DNA of 39,457 nucleotides from Oligoflexales bacterium (GTDB lineage Bacteria > Bdellovibrionota_B > Oligoflexia > Oligoflexales > RGVZ01). Made by a program: the position numbers and the translations under genes. The notes beneath the pieces are model-generated. The model saw only the letters and a program-made list of their open reading frames with translations, did no database searches and was not told where the DNA came from. This document shows positions 8,798 to 16,212 of this stretch, one piece after another; the first letter of the stretch is position 1; every line of letters starts with the position of its first letter. The stretch covers positions 1 to 39,457 of the forward strand of contig CANJQY010000006.1 of NCBI GenBank assembly GCA_947476525.1, in the 5' to 3' direction.

Positions 8798-9661
8798 TCA
8801 GACTGACGCATCCAACACATGGCTTCGCCAATGTCTATTTAGAGCTGCCTGTATCATAAACATATAAAATGGCGGAAAAATCGCCAATAAAGTGGCAAAA
8901 ATGGGATTTACAGTCCTGTAACCATTCTGCATTTCCATTTGTCGAACCATTCGCGCCAATAAATAGGCAACGATTAAGTGCATACCAGGGATGAGGCATG
9001 TCCACATCGGCACCACAAAATTCATTTTACTTGCGCCGTTGAGGTGCCAGCTAACCTCTTGGCTAGCCGTCTCCATCCACGCCCACCAATAACCGCCAAT
9101 CGTCAGAGGAGTGTATACAAACGCGGCAACAGCTGCGTTAGATATTCGCCCCAAACGAAGTCGGCTGTATACTCGCAAATACTTCTGATCGAAATCTAAC
9201 CATGGGGCAGAAGGTTGCGTCTGACTTTCTTTGTTCGAATTCGCCGCCGCCGCGACGCTTGATTCAAAGCTAGCTTTAGCTGAGAGATCATTTTGAGCTA
9301 ACTTCAGTTTTTTGGCTTCAGGGGGCCCCATGACTTTCGCTACTGGCTGAAACCGATTTGACCCGGATTTTTTCTGAGATTCGAAATTATTTTGCGCACT
9401 TGTGATGCCATTAGCCAGCGAATATATTTCCGAAAAACTTTGAATCGCATACCATTGAGTAAAACCTTTACGGCTAACCATTCCGGCCTGACCGGTTGCT
9501 GTCAATCTTTGGGGCGTAAATGTCGCTGCGGAAGATAACGGGCCAATAACAACGCCGTCCTCATAAACATACCATCCACCGTCCCACGCACCACCGTCGC
9601 CACCGGGCGAAGAGTTGACAGCAGATTGACCAGAATTTATTGAAGAGAATCGATTGCTCAT
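8798..9661 (-). CDS. GYF_2-domain membrane protein
   Basis: The 287-residue product starts with a Ser/Gly-rich leader and then shows a GYF_2-like domain at about residues 24-82 (WYVYEDGVVIGP, ending in QWYAIQSFSEI). A polar linker follows, and then a C-terminal domain with about three hydrophobic segments (residues 170-275) that resembles DUF4234-type membrane domains (TIGGYWWAWME, then NPIFATLLAIFPPFYMFMIQAALN and HW). GYF_2 domains usually mediate protein contacts at the cytoplasmic face; no enzymatic function can be assigned. It is convergent with mnmE, with only 11 bases between their ends. The start has only a weak GAGAG-type ribosome binding site. Confidence 0.7.
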   Translation of the reverse strand: MSNRFSSINSGQSAVNSSPGGDGGAWDGGWYVYEDGVVIGPLSSAATFTPQRLTATGQAGMVSRKGFTQWYAIQSFSEIYSLANGITSAQNNFESQKKSGSNRFQPVAKVMGPPEAKKLKLAQNDLSAKASFESSVAAAANSNKESQTQPSAPWLDFDQKYLRVYSRLRLGRISNAAVAAFVYTPLTIGGYWWAWMETASQEVSWHLNGASKMNFVVPMWTCLIPGMHLIVAYLLARMVRQMEMQNGYRTVNPIFATLLAIFPPFYMFMIQAALNRHWRSHVLDASV

Positions 9662-10046
9662 AGGCTCTCAAATAGCTTCATGCGATTAATTTTAGATTAC
9701 TCTCTTAATTTTACCGCAACCTCGCTCCAAAACCAAGGCATTTGGTTTTTAGGCCAACAATTCCCGGCACGGAAACCGCCTAAATGACCGTAACTATTGT
9801 AACTATTTGGAAATTTGTTAGATTTTGAATGACGGCCTGCGCTGCTAGGTCGATAATCTTAGCGAGTTGGCCTAGGAAAGGGGTCTGGTTATTAAACAGT
9901 CCCTAGATACCCTGATATCGGCCTCAGTCGTCGACCATCCTCAACCATCCGCTCAACGTGCCCGAAGAATTACAAAATTCTGTCTTGCTCATTTGTCCCA
10001 TTATGTGGCTCTATACCGGATTGCGTCTCTGGAGGTGTCGCTATTT
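9662..10046. other. Intergenic region upstream of pgcA
   Basis: This 385-base region separates the divergent GYF_2 gene and pgcA, so it should hold both promoters. I see a weak A/T-rich stem (9729-9736 pairing with 9742-9749, flanked by Ts) and a direct repeat gtaactatt at about 9788-9806. There is no convincing promoter pair or gene. The open frame that extends pgcA upstream to 9993 falls here and is rejected as coding. Confidence 0.45.
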
Positions 10047-11828
10047 ATGGAACAAACAATTTTAGACCGCGCTACTTACTGGGCTACCAACCCGGTATTT
10101 GACTTGTCAACACGCTCTGAAATTCAAGAGCTGCTTGACACGAAAAATGTAAAGGAACTCACCGAAAGGTTTTACCGGGATTTGGAGTTTGGTACCGGCG
10201 GCTTACGCGGGATTATTGGTGCCGGCAGAAATCGCATCAACATTTATAATATACGCAAGGCCACAACAGCCCTCGCCCTATACCTTAGAGAAGTTCATGG
10301 CTCTAGGCCCGACTTGAAAGTGGCTATAAGCTATGACTCCAGAAATTATTCACGTGAATTTTCCATAGCCGCGGGTGAAATCTTTGCGGCACATGGCATC
10401 AAAGCTCTAATGACCAAAGAACTCCGCCCGACGCCGATGCTATCCTTCATGGTGCGGCATTTCCAATGTGTGGCAGGAATCTGCGTGACTGCAAGTCACA
10501 ACCCCGCCGCATACAACGGCTACAAAGTTTACTGGGATACGGGTGCTCAAATCATAGCACCACACGACGGCGCCATCATTGCAAAATATAGCGAGCTTAG
10601 CCGCTATGAGGACATCCGCTTTTTACCCGTTGAAACGGCAATAAAAGAGCGCCTTTTTGAGGAAATCGGAGCTGAGTTAGACGAAGCCTATTTCAAGAGT
10701 GTGTTGACCCTTAGCCGTCGCCGCACAGGAAGATCTAACTTTAGTATTGTCTACACGCCGCTTCACGGAAGTGGCCTCTACCCTGTGACTGAAATGCTGA
10801 AGCGATTTGGATTTGAAAACGTATTGGTCGTCCCCGAGCAAAGCCAGCCTGATGGGCGGTTTCCGACGGTGAAATTTCCGAATCCAGAAGAACGAGACGC
10901 CCTTCACTTAGCACTAGAACTAGCCAAAAAACACCAAGCGGACCTAGTCATGGGCACAGATCCTGATACTGACCGCATCGGAATCATGGTGCGGGAGGGT
11001 AATGACTACACATTCTTTAACGGCAACCAAATTGGTTGCCTCTTGGTGGATTTCTTTTTATCTGCGACCCGTGATGCTGGCCTCATGCCAAAAAATCCAC
11101 TGGTGATTAAAACGGTTGTCACCACTGATCTTCAGGCTGATATCGCCGCTGAATACGGCGCAACGTGCGAAGAAACGCTGACCGGCTTTAAGTGGATTTG
11201 TGGCCTGATTGAAGAGTACGAATCTGGCCGCCTAAAACCCTACCGCAAGTACGTGTGCGGGGGGGAGGAAAGCTACGGCTTTCTCGCCGATTCGTTTGTG
11301 AGAGATAAGGACGCGGTTAGTGCTGCCTGTGTAGCAGCAGAGATGGTTGCACACTACAAAAGCTTAAATCTAACCTGCTCCCAAGTTCTTGATCAGATTT
11401 TTCAGAAGCACGGCCTCTACCAAGAGTCCCTGTTCACCATGACCATGACTGGCAAGGCTGGCGCAGAGGCGATCAAGAGCATGATGATCGGTCTTCGTAC
11501 AAATCCGCCAGTGGCGATTGACGGGATAGCCGTGGCTACGCTTCGTGACTTTGAGACCCAGAAAATTTTGGCTCCTACCGGTCACAAGTTTATTGTCTTG
11601 GAAAAACTGGAGTTCCCCAAGAGTGACGTGCTACAATTTATCTTAATAGATGGCACAAAAGTCAGCGTTCGCCCTTCTGGAACTGAACCCAAGATAAAAT
11701 TTTATATCTCGGTCAAAGATCCGACGGCAAAGGGCTCATCGACAAAAGATTTACAGTCGATGAAAGAAAACGCGAATCAACGTCTCCGCCGCATCGAAGA
11801 GACCTTTGTAGCCATGGCAAAAACCTAA
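10047..11828 (+). CDS. pgcA: Phosphoglucomutase/phosphomannomutase, PgcA type
   Basis: This 593-residue enzyme belongs to the alpha-D-phosphohexomutase superfamily and interconverts hexose 1- and 6-phosphates, feeding envelope polysaccharide and glycogen metabolism. The four landmarks are in order. The phosphoserine loop is TASHNPAAYNGYK (Ser150), the metal loop GTDPDTDRIG, the sugar-binding loop GGEESYGF and the phosphate-binding loop RPSGTEPKIKFY. The N-terminal FYRDLEFGTGGLRG marks the long PgcA/PGM2-like subgroup. I chose the ATG at 10047 because GGAGGTG lies nine bases upstream; the frame remains open to 9993 but that extension lacks a ribosome binding site and family similarity. Substrate preference (glucose or mannose) cannot be settled from the sequence. 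Confidence 0.93.
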   Translation: MEQTILDRATYWATNPVFDLSTRSEIQELLDTKNVKELTERFYRDLEFGTGGLRGIIGAGRNRINIYNIRKATTALALYLREVHGSRPDLKVAISYDSRNYSREFSIAAGEIFAAHGIKALMTKELRPTPMLSFMVRHFQCVAGICVTASHNPAAYNGYKVYWDTGAQIIAPHDGAIIAKYSELSRYEDIRFLPVETAIKERLFEEIGAELDEAYFKSVLTLSRRRTGRSNFSIVYTPLHGSGLYPVTEMLKRFGFENVLVVPEQSQPDGRFPTVKFPNPEERDALHLALELAKKHQADLVMGTDPDTDRIGIMVREGNDYTFFNGNQIGCLLVDFFLSATRDAGLMPKNPLVIKTVVTTDLQADIAAEYGATCEETLTGFKWICGLIEEYESGRLKPYRKYVCGGEESYGFLADSFVRDKDAVSAACVAAEMVAHYKSLNLTCSQVLDQIFQKHGLYQESLFTMTMTGKAGAEAIKSMMIGLRTNPPVAIDGIAVATLRDFETQKILAPTGHKFIVLEKLEFPKSDVLQFILIDGTKVSVRPSGTEPKIKFYISVKDPTAKGSSTKDLQSMKENANQRLRRIEETFVAMAKT

Positions 11829-11902
11829 AAAGCGACCCCGCCACTCGGGATCCGCTGTCTAGGTATAGCGTGGAATCACCGGTAAAGTGAGGGGGCCTTA
11901 TA

Positions 11903-12847
11903 GTGAAAAGTGACACACACTCCGTGATGCTTAACCAATTGCGGTCGGCAGCTATGAGCCGGCGACCCTCGTGTGTGACGTTGCTTCTTTCGTCGCTCGC
12001 CTCCTCAGTTCTGTCAGCACTTGTTTTATCTGCTTTATTGACGCCAAATTTGTTTGCAGGCGTTGGCGGATACAAGAAAGCCACGGAAGGTGACGATGTC
12101 ATTAAGAACAAGCTCTACCCCAAACAAGGTCACGTAGAACTAAACGGCCCAAACGTCGGAGTCATCCTAAATCAAAGCTATGTATCGACCTATTTATTCA
12201 ACGGTGGAATTAATTATTTCTGGAGCGAGACCTGGGGTTTAGGCTTAGAGATGTCGTACGCCTTAAACAAGGACCGTCCCGAGCGCGACTGTATTGAAAA
12301 CTTCTACAACGACCCTGACTTCCTAGTCTCAGCAGAATGCAATGCGGGTGATGATGTCTTGACCCAAGAAAATCGGGCAAATTATGGGCCGGCCTACGTC
12401 AGTATTAGGGAGTATAATTATTTGTTCTCAGCCAACGCGCTCTGGAATCCTATTTATGGAAAACAAATTCTATTGCTGTCCTCGGTAATGAGCTTTGACA
12501 TTTATGCTTCCGTTGGCGGTGGTCTGGCAATGTCCACTTACTATCCGCTTAAAACCACGCTAGGCAATGGCAAGGAGAGTCGCGGCACGTTCCCTAACAA
12601 GGATACAAGTGGTCCCACTCCAGGCACCTCACCAGGCGAGGCCGGTGGCCCGTACTACGGCAAAGAAGGTCGTCCTACTCCACTAAAAGAGAGTAATGTT
12701 TTCTTAGACGGTGGTATCGGGCAAAAAATTCACTTCGGATCTAAGTTCAACGTCAAAGGCGAGCTTCGGAGCCATTTAGTTTTGGGCACGCCCGGCGGTT
12801 TTGATATATTTTTCACTCTTTGGGGCGGCCTCGGCATGAGATTTTAA
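11903..12847 (+). CDS. Outer-membrane beta-barrel protein
   Basis: The 314-residue product has a long N-terminus with a hydrophobic signal segment (about residues 26-50, ending NLFAG), followed by alternating beta strands rich in aromatic and glycine residues and a terminal phenylalanine (GLGMRF), as expected of an outer-membrane barrel recognised by BamA. It resembles the outer-membrane beta-barrel family found in myxobacteria and Bdellovibrio, whose function is not defined. A Pro/Gly/Ser/Thr-rich loop at about 230-255 is probably surface-exposed. The start is a GTG at 11903 with GAGGGGG seven bases upstream. ATGs at 11928 and 11955 are alternatives giving shorter signal peptides. Confidence 0.7.
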   Translation: MKSDTHSVMLNQLRSAAMSRRPSCVTLLLSSLASSVLSALVLSALLTPNLFAGVGGYKKATEGDDVIKNKLYPKQGHVELNGPNVGVILNQSYVSTYLFNGGINYFWSETWGLGLEMSYALNKDRPERDCIENFYNDPDFLVSAECNAGDDVLTQENRANYGPAYVSIREYNYLFSANALWNPIYGKQILLLSSVMSFDIYASVGGGLAMSTYYPLKTTLGNGKESRGTFPNKDTSGPTPGTSPGEAGGPYYGKEGRPTPLKESNVFLDGGIGQKIHFGSKFNVKGELRSHLVLGTPGGFDIFFTLWGGLGMRF

Positions 12848-12983
12848 ACCAAAGGTACGTTTCTATATTTCTAACAATTTGACCTCTTGAATTTTTTTTA
12901 CATCCCTGTTTGCAATAGGTGTCGCTCGCTCTTCCTTTAAAAAAAAGAGTTGTCCGTATTACAAGAATGATTGGAATTTTAAA

Positions 12984-14471
12984 ATGGCTAACATTCTTAT
13001 CATCGACCACCTTCAAGCGCAGCGCGTCGAACTAATAAACATTTTCACCAAGCTAAATCATACTGCCACAGAAGCTTGGGATGGCTCAAACGCCGCTCAC
13101 AAAACGGATCAAATAAAATACGACCTGATAATTTCTAACGCTGAAATTACCAAACTCACAATCGTAGACTTCATAAAATCACTTCGAATCGGTAAAATGA
13201 ACCGGCAGACTCCCGTATTCATCTATTCTAAAGCGTTTGACGAGGCATTAGTTTCGACACTCGGAAAATTTTCGCGCGTTCAATTCGTCAATTTGCCAAT
13301 CGACGGGGCCGCGTTAGCTGCCAAGATCACCGTAACGTTCAAGTCCGTCGAAGCGGTTGTGCGCGAGCAAAGCGTTCAAAAAAAAATCTACACGTTTTCA
13401 AAAGCCTCTCTAGAAAAGTGTGCCAAAGTTCCTGCGTCTACTGTTGACACTGATTTTTTCCGATTCTTTCCCGACATGTTGGGTCAAATCGACCCCTCCA
13501 CAGTCAATTTTGGTATCTGGCTCAAGGGCACCAATGATCTTTTGGAATACATTGGCGCCAAATTTACTGGCCCTGAAAATGTAAAAAACGCGGCAGATAT
13601 ATCCGCCGCCTTAAAAAGGGCTAACGTTGGTTTGGAAATATATGTGCGTATTTCCGATAAAGAAAAATTCTATGCGCACGTCCAAAAAAAGCGGCTGGCG
13701 CACCTTGGAACCAAGAATTTGCAGGACTCAAATCGCGAGGCAGCCGAAATATTTAATAAATTGACTATGTGTGCATCACGGTTTACCGCTGCTGATGTTG
13801 ATCAACAAGTTATAACGTCGGCAGAACAAATTTCGATGGACATGATGCAACGCATGACCGACAAACCTGACCTCATGAATATGCTTATCGACCTGCTCCG
13901 TAAGGATAATGCCATGTTTGATTTTGTTGCGATGGTCACCATCACCGCAGTTTCGATCGGTCAACGGCTCGGCCTAAAAGACATCGTTTTGAAAAAGCTC
14001 TCCCTTGGCTGCTTTTTTCATGATATCGGCTTAGCGCTACTCAATATGCCTCTGATTATAGACCGAGAGATGACTGCCGATGAAATGAACGTCTATAGGG
14101 ATCACCCGAGTACGGGGACTGATCATTTAAACATGCTAGAGGTAAAGGGCATTAATTTACCCGAGGAAGTTTTCTTGATCATGATGCAGCACCATGAGAA
14201 ATTTAATGGTACAGGCTTTCCGAATCAAAAGGCTGGACGAATGTCGAAGGAAAACCCAACCGGCATTCACCTTCTCGCTGCGATTGTCGCCGTTGCCGAC
14301 CGATTCGCCGGTTACGTTTTAAACGAGTCAAAAAATGGGACCATTGATCAATCAAGAATCGTCGCCGCCATGCACCGACTCACTGGGGAGTTCGACCCTG
14401 GGGTCCTCAAAGCGCTAAAAGAAGTCTTCGCAACAACCCGCCAGGGTAAGGTGAACTGGAAGCCGACGTGA
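12984..14471 (+). CDS. Degenerate receiver / HD-GYP-family protein
   Basis: The 495-residue protein begins with a receiver-like domain (residues 1-125). The expected phosphoacceptor aspartate is Asn52 (DLIISNAEI) and the acidic pocket is reduced (LIIDH), so it is probably not phosphorylated. A middle region of about 150 residues follows. The C-terminal HD-GYP-type phosphohydrolase domain has HD at 346-347, a later HPSTGTDH and HHEKFNGTGFP at 403-413. The family's GYP is GFP here and the Asp of DGxGYP is Asn408. HD-GYP proteins hydrolyse cyclic di-GMP. Bdellovibrio Bd1817 is a known member without the tyrosine, so loss of Tyr does not by itself imply inactivity. The last seven codons lie in the 46-bp repeat that bounds the inserted island, so the C-terminus may have been altered by that event. 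Confidence 0.85.
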   Translation: MANILIIDHLQAQRVELINIFTKLNHTATEAWDGSNAAHKTDQIKYDLIISNAEITKLTIVDFIKSLRIGKMNRQTPVFIYSKAFDEALVSTLGKFSRVQFVNLPIDGAALAAKITVTFKSVEAVVREQSVQKKIYTFSKASLEKCAKVPASTVDTDFFRFFPDMLGQIDPSTVNFGIWLKGTNDLLEYIGAKFTGPENVKNAADISAALKRANVGLEIYVRISDKEKFYAHVQKKRLAHLGTKNLQDSNREAAEIFNKLTMCASRFTAADVDQQVITSAEQISMDMMQRMTDKPDLMNMLIDLLRKDNAMFDFVAMVTITAVSIGQRLGLKDIVLKKLSLGCFFHDIGLALLNMPLIIDREMTADEMNVYRDHPSTGTDHLNMLEVKGINLPEEVFLIMMQHHEKFNGTGFPNQKAGRMSKENPTGIHLLAAIVAVADRFAGYVLNESKNGTIDQSRIVAAMHRLTGEFDPGVLKALKEVFATTRQGKVNWKPT

Positions 14472-14493
14472 GTGGCTCAACCTATAGATCGTA
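14448..14493 (+). repeat. 46-bp direct repeat, left copy (island boundary)
   Basis: These 46 bases are identical to 18983-19028. The left copy contains the last seven codons and stop of the HD-GYP gene and ends exactly at the tip of the left arm of the hairpin seen intact at 19018-19051. It marks the left end of the inserted segment. Confidence 0.97.
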
Positions 14494-14634
14494 CGATTGC
14501 GTCGGGTTTGCGCGAGCGCCATAGCTAGGAGACTGTGTCGGCTGAGTGCCATCACGCAGGCCTGGAGAGCTAAGGAACTGCACATTCTGTGCGACGATTT
14601 CTGTTTGGTATCGCTTCTGGCCACTTTGCTTATC
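14494..14634 (-). pseudogene. ssb: Internal fragment of ssb
   Basis: These 141 bases match 19285-19425 of the intact ssb without gaps and with four mismatches. They encode SSB residues 89-135 (DKQSGQKRYQTEIV through NPTQS), lacking the whole OB-fold and the acidic tip. Three of the four differences are synonymous; the fourth changes Gln114 to Leu. The fragment lies within a 69-codon open frame on the minus strand (14482-14691), with unrelated residues at either end, and is probably not functional. It directly abuts the left 46-bp repeat, so it is part of the recombination scar. Confidence 0.93.
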
Positions 14635-14829
14635 TAACCTCAGAGCCTTTGACGATTGATGACTCTTCATTGTAGCCGAACCCTGAACCAATCTTCGTGA
14701 CTAAATTTCCAGCGTTTGAATACAAAAGTATACTAGAGAATATCAAAACTATACCAGTCTGCCCCGCACATTTATTGATCGCGCCAACGTAAATGACTAA
14801 TAATACTTAAAAATTTAAAAACTCGAACC

Positions 14830-14845
14830 TAGCACGTGGCTTGCA
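14830..14845 (+). promoter_or_regulatory. Sigma-54-like promoter before the peptide gene
   Basis: The sequence TAGCACG-tggc-TTGCA matches the sigma-54 consensus TGGCACG-N4-TTGCW at eleven of twelve defined positions, with correct spacing. The deviation is at one of the two highly conserved -24 region guanines. Its -12 element ends 72 bases before the peptide start codon, giving a leader of about 60 bases. A possible sigma-70 pair (TTGATC at 14775, 17 bases, TAATAA at 14798) lies upstream and is an alternative. The rest of 14635-14917 is AT-rich with no gene I can support. Confidence 0.4.
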
Positions 14846-14917
14846 TTGCAGTCGATAAGTCCGGTCGCTTTGGTGGCGCTCGAAAACAAAAAACAACGAG
14901 ACGTAAGGAGTATTAGA

Positions 14918-15022
14918 ATGAGTAAGGCACAATTGATTGAAGCGATGTTGGCTAAGGCAGAAGAACAAATTGACGAGAAGGTTTGTTATTCCAATGATTT
15001 CTGCGGCGCAACATCCAACTAA
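14918..15022 (+). CDS. Candidate RiPP precursor peptide, 34 residues
   Basis: This short gene encodes a 34-residue peptide. Residues 1-21 form an amphipathic, Glu-rich, helix-prone leader (MSKAQLIEAML, then KAEEQIDEK). Residues 22-34 form a different tail, VCYSNDFCGATSN, with cysteines at 23 and 29. TAAGGAG lies seven bases before the ATG, a very strong ribosome binding site, and a perfect hairpin follows the stop. It is the first gene of an operon with two oxygenases and an exporter. Acidic leader, polar Cys-containing core and strong translation are typical of RiPP precursors. That it is cleaved and modified is inference; no classical cleavage motif such as GG is visible. It could alternatively be a source of an excised amino-acid-derived cofactor, as PqqA is. 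Confidence 0.7.
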   Translation: MSKAQLIEAMLAKAEEQIDEKVCYSNDFCGATSN

Positions 15023-15032
15023 AAAGGATGAC

Positions 15033-15055
15033 AGGAGGGCCTAACAGGCCCTCCT
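15033..15055 (+). terminator. Perfect hairpin between peptide gene and enzymes
   Basis: AGGAGGGCCT at 15033-15042 pairs perfectly with AGGCCCTCCT at 15046-15055 across an AAC loop. No T-tract follows, so it is not a full intrinsic terminator. It most likely acts as a partial terminator or as an RNA-stabilising 3' hairpin that makes peptide mRNA more abundant than enzyme mRNA, as is common in peptide operons. Confidence 0.75.
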
Positions 15056-15079
15056 CCATTCTATCCGGAGTTTTCTCAA

Positions 15080-15604
15080 ATGCGCTGCGATAAATATTTA
15101 GCTCTATCTTATCAGAACTCAGACATTATAAGCAGTTTTCTTGATTCCTATGAGTTGACGAATCAAGAAGCTCAGGAAATTTTTGAAGAAACAAAAAAAT
15201 GGATTTATCTTTGCGCGCTCGCGCGAGAAAAATCGCGTGATCTTCATGAGAATGCGCCAAGAAGCCTTTCCATCGATAAAAATCTCATCATAGTTGATGA
15301 GATGTGGCATACCTTTATCCTCTTCACCAATGAATACTCGGCGTATTGCAATAGAGCCTTTGGCTCCTATCTTCATCATCAACCACAAACGGCCAGCGCT
15401 AACCTCGCAGCTAAAGCCGAATATGCTAAAGATCCCCAAGCCATTCAAGCGCGCAAACGAGAGGATCTTCGCGCGCAATATGAATTTATCTATGATCATC
15501 TGGGAGCTGGTACTTTGAGCAAATGGTACGAAGAGTACTCTGAAAAATACACTCCCCAGTATATTGGCAGTCGTTGCCGGAAATATCGGGAGGCTTCCCA
15601 ATGA
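15080..15604 (+). CDS. GRDP-like (WH...HH motif) protein of the peptide operon
   Basis: The 174-residue soluble protein carries a motif at residues 72-101, VDEMWHTFILF then YCNRAFGSYLHHQP, that recalls the plant/bacterial glycine-rich-domain-containing-protein-like family (VDxMWHxxLL...FG...HH). Trp76-His77 and His99-His100 would be well placed to bind a metal or cofactor. Residues 1-60 are helical and charged; the C-terminus (120-174) is rich in Arg, Glu and Tyr. There is no signal peptide or membrane segment. It starts 57 bases after the peptide stop, with a TCCGGAG-type ribosome binding site, and its stop overlaps the next gene (ATGA). The role is unknown; position suggests peptide binding or a modification step. 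Confidence 0.75.
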   Translation: MRCDKYLALSYQNSDIISSFLDSYELTNQEAQEIFEETKKWIYLCALAREKSRDLHENAPRSLSIDKNLIIVDEMWHTFILFTNEYSAYCNRAFGSYLHHQPQTASANLAAKAEYAKDPQAIQARKREDLRAQYEFIYDHLGAGTLSKWYEEYSEKYTPQYIGSRCRKYREASQ

Positions 15605-16212
15605 AAACTATAGAAATACGTGAAGCTTTGTCTGATCGCGGTTTTTTTCAAATGAAACATCCTTGCGAATATACTGACTTTCTTGCCACCGCAAATGTGC
15701 TCGGAACTGTATTTGCAACAGCAGATGTCAAAATACACGCGAAAAGCCACTCCATGGTTTCTACTCCCAGCTCTGTGCCATTTCACAATGACGATCCACG
15801 CGCTCGCTATATCGGTTGGTTCTGTGTGGAACAAGATGAGCATTCTGGCGAAAGTCAATACATCGATTCGCGTCGAGCTTTGAAAAGACTAAATGAATCC
15901 GATTTGCACCTCTTGGAAGAAACGTTTGTTAAATGTCCAGGCACCGATGGAGTGGTTTCTAAACATCCGGTCCTATTTAAACGAGAAGGCGAACGGCAAG
16001 GCTTTTATTTCGCACCGTGGCTCGTTGAAGAATCAGACAAAAGCACCACAGCACTTTTGAATTTGACAACGGCGCTCAGGCAAACAGCGAGGGTCAAAAT
16101 CCGCCTTCGCCCCGGCGAGATGATCTTTATCGATAATCATCGGCTTTTGCACGGCCGCGACGCTTTAGACACATCAAGCAATAGGTATTTGAAAAGGGCA
16201 TGGATTTTATGA
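15601..16212 (+). CDS. TauD-like Fe(II)/2-oxoglutarate oxygenase A
   Basis: This 203-residue protein belongs by motif to the TauD/clavaminate-synthase-like non-haem iron oxygenases, which use 2-oxoglutarate and O2 to hydroxylate or otherwise oxidise a substrate. The iron facial triad is visible as His62-Asn63-Asp64 in FHNDD and His184 in DNHRLLHGR. The RYLKRAWI end supplies the arginine usually holding the 2-oxoglutarate carboxylate. It is short for the family (TauD is about 280 residues), so lid regions may be reduced. I start it at the ATG at 15601: GGGAGG lies seven bases upstream and the start overlaps the previous stop. It is followed by a paralogue, again with an ATGA overlap. The peptide encoded upstream is the likely substrate, by inference. 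Confidence 0.85.
   Translation: MKTIEIREALSDRGFFQMKHPCEYTDFLATANVLGTVFATADVKIHAKSHSMVSTPSSVPFHNDDPRARYIGWFCVEQDEHSGESQYIDSRRALKRLNESDLHLLEETFVKCPGTDGVVSKHPVLFKREGERQGFYFAPWLVEESDKSTTALLNLTTALRQTARVKIRLRPGEMIFIDNHRLLHGRDALDTSSNRYLKRAWIL

Noticed and set aside
9729-9749. Stem of eight A/T-rich pairs followed by Ts, possible terminator
   Set aside because: It lies between divergent genes, where no transcript needs ending, and the stem is weak.
14482-14691. A 69-codon minus-strand frame containing the ssb fragment
   Set aside because: Its two ends are unrelated to SSB, it has no clear ribosome binding site and lacks both the OB-fold and acidic tip. It is explained as a chance frame over the recombination scar.
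14837-14850. A second sigma-54-like reading, TGGC followed by TTGCATTGCA
   Set aside because: The GG to GC distance is eight bases instead of ten. The TAGCACG-N4-TTGCA reading has correct spacing.
15119-15601. A 160-codon minus-strand frame opposite the GRDP-like gene
   Set aside because: The plus-strand gene has a ribosome binding site, operon overlaps and a recognisable motif. The antisense frame shows none of these.
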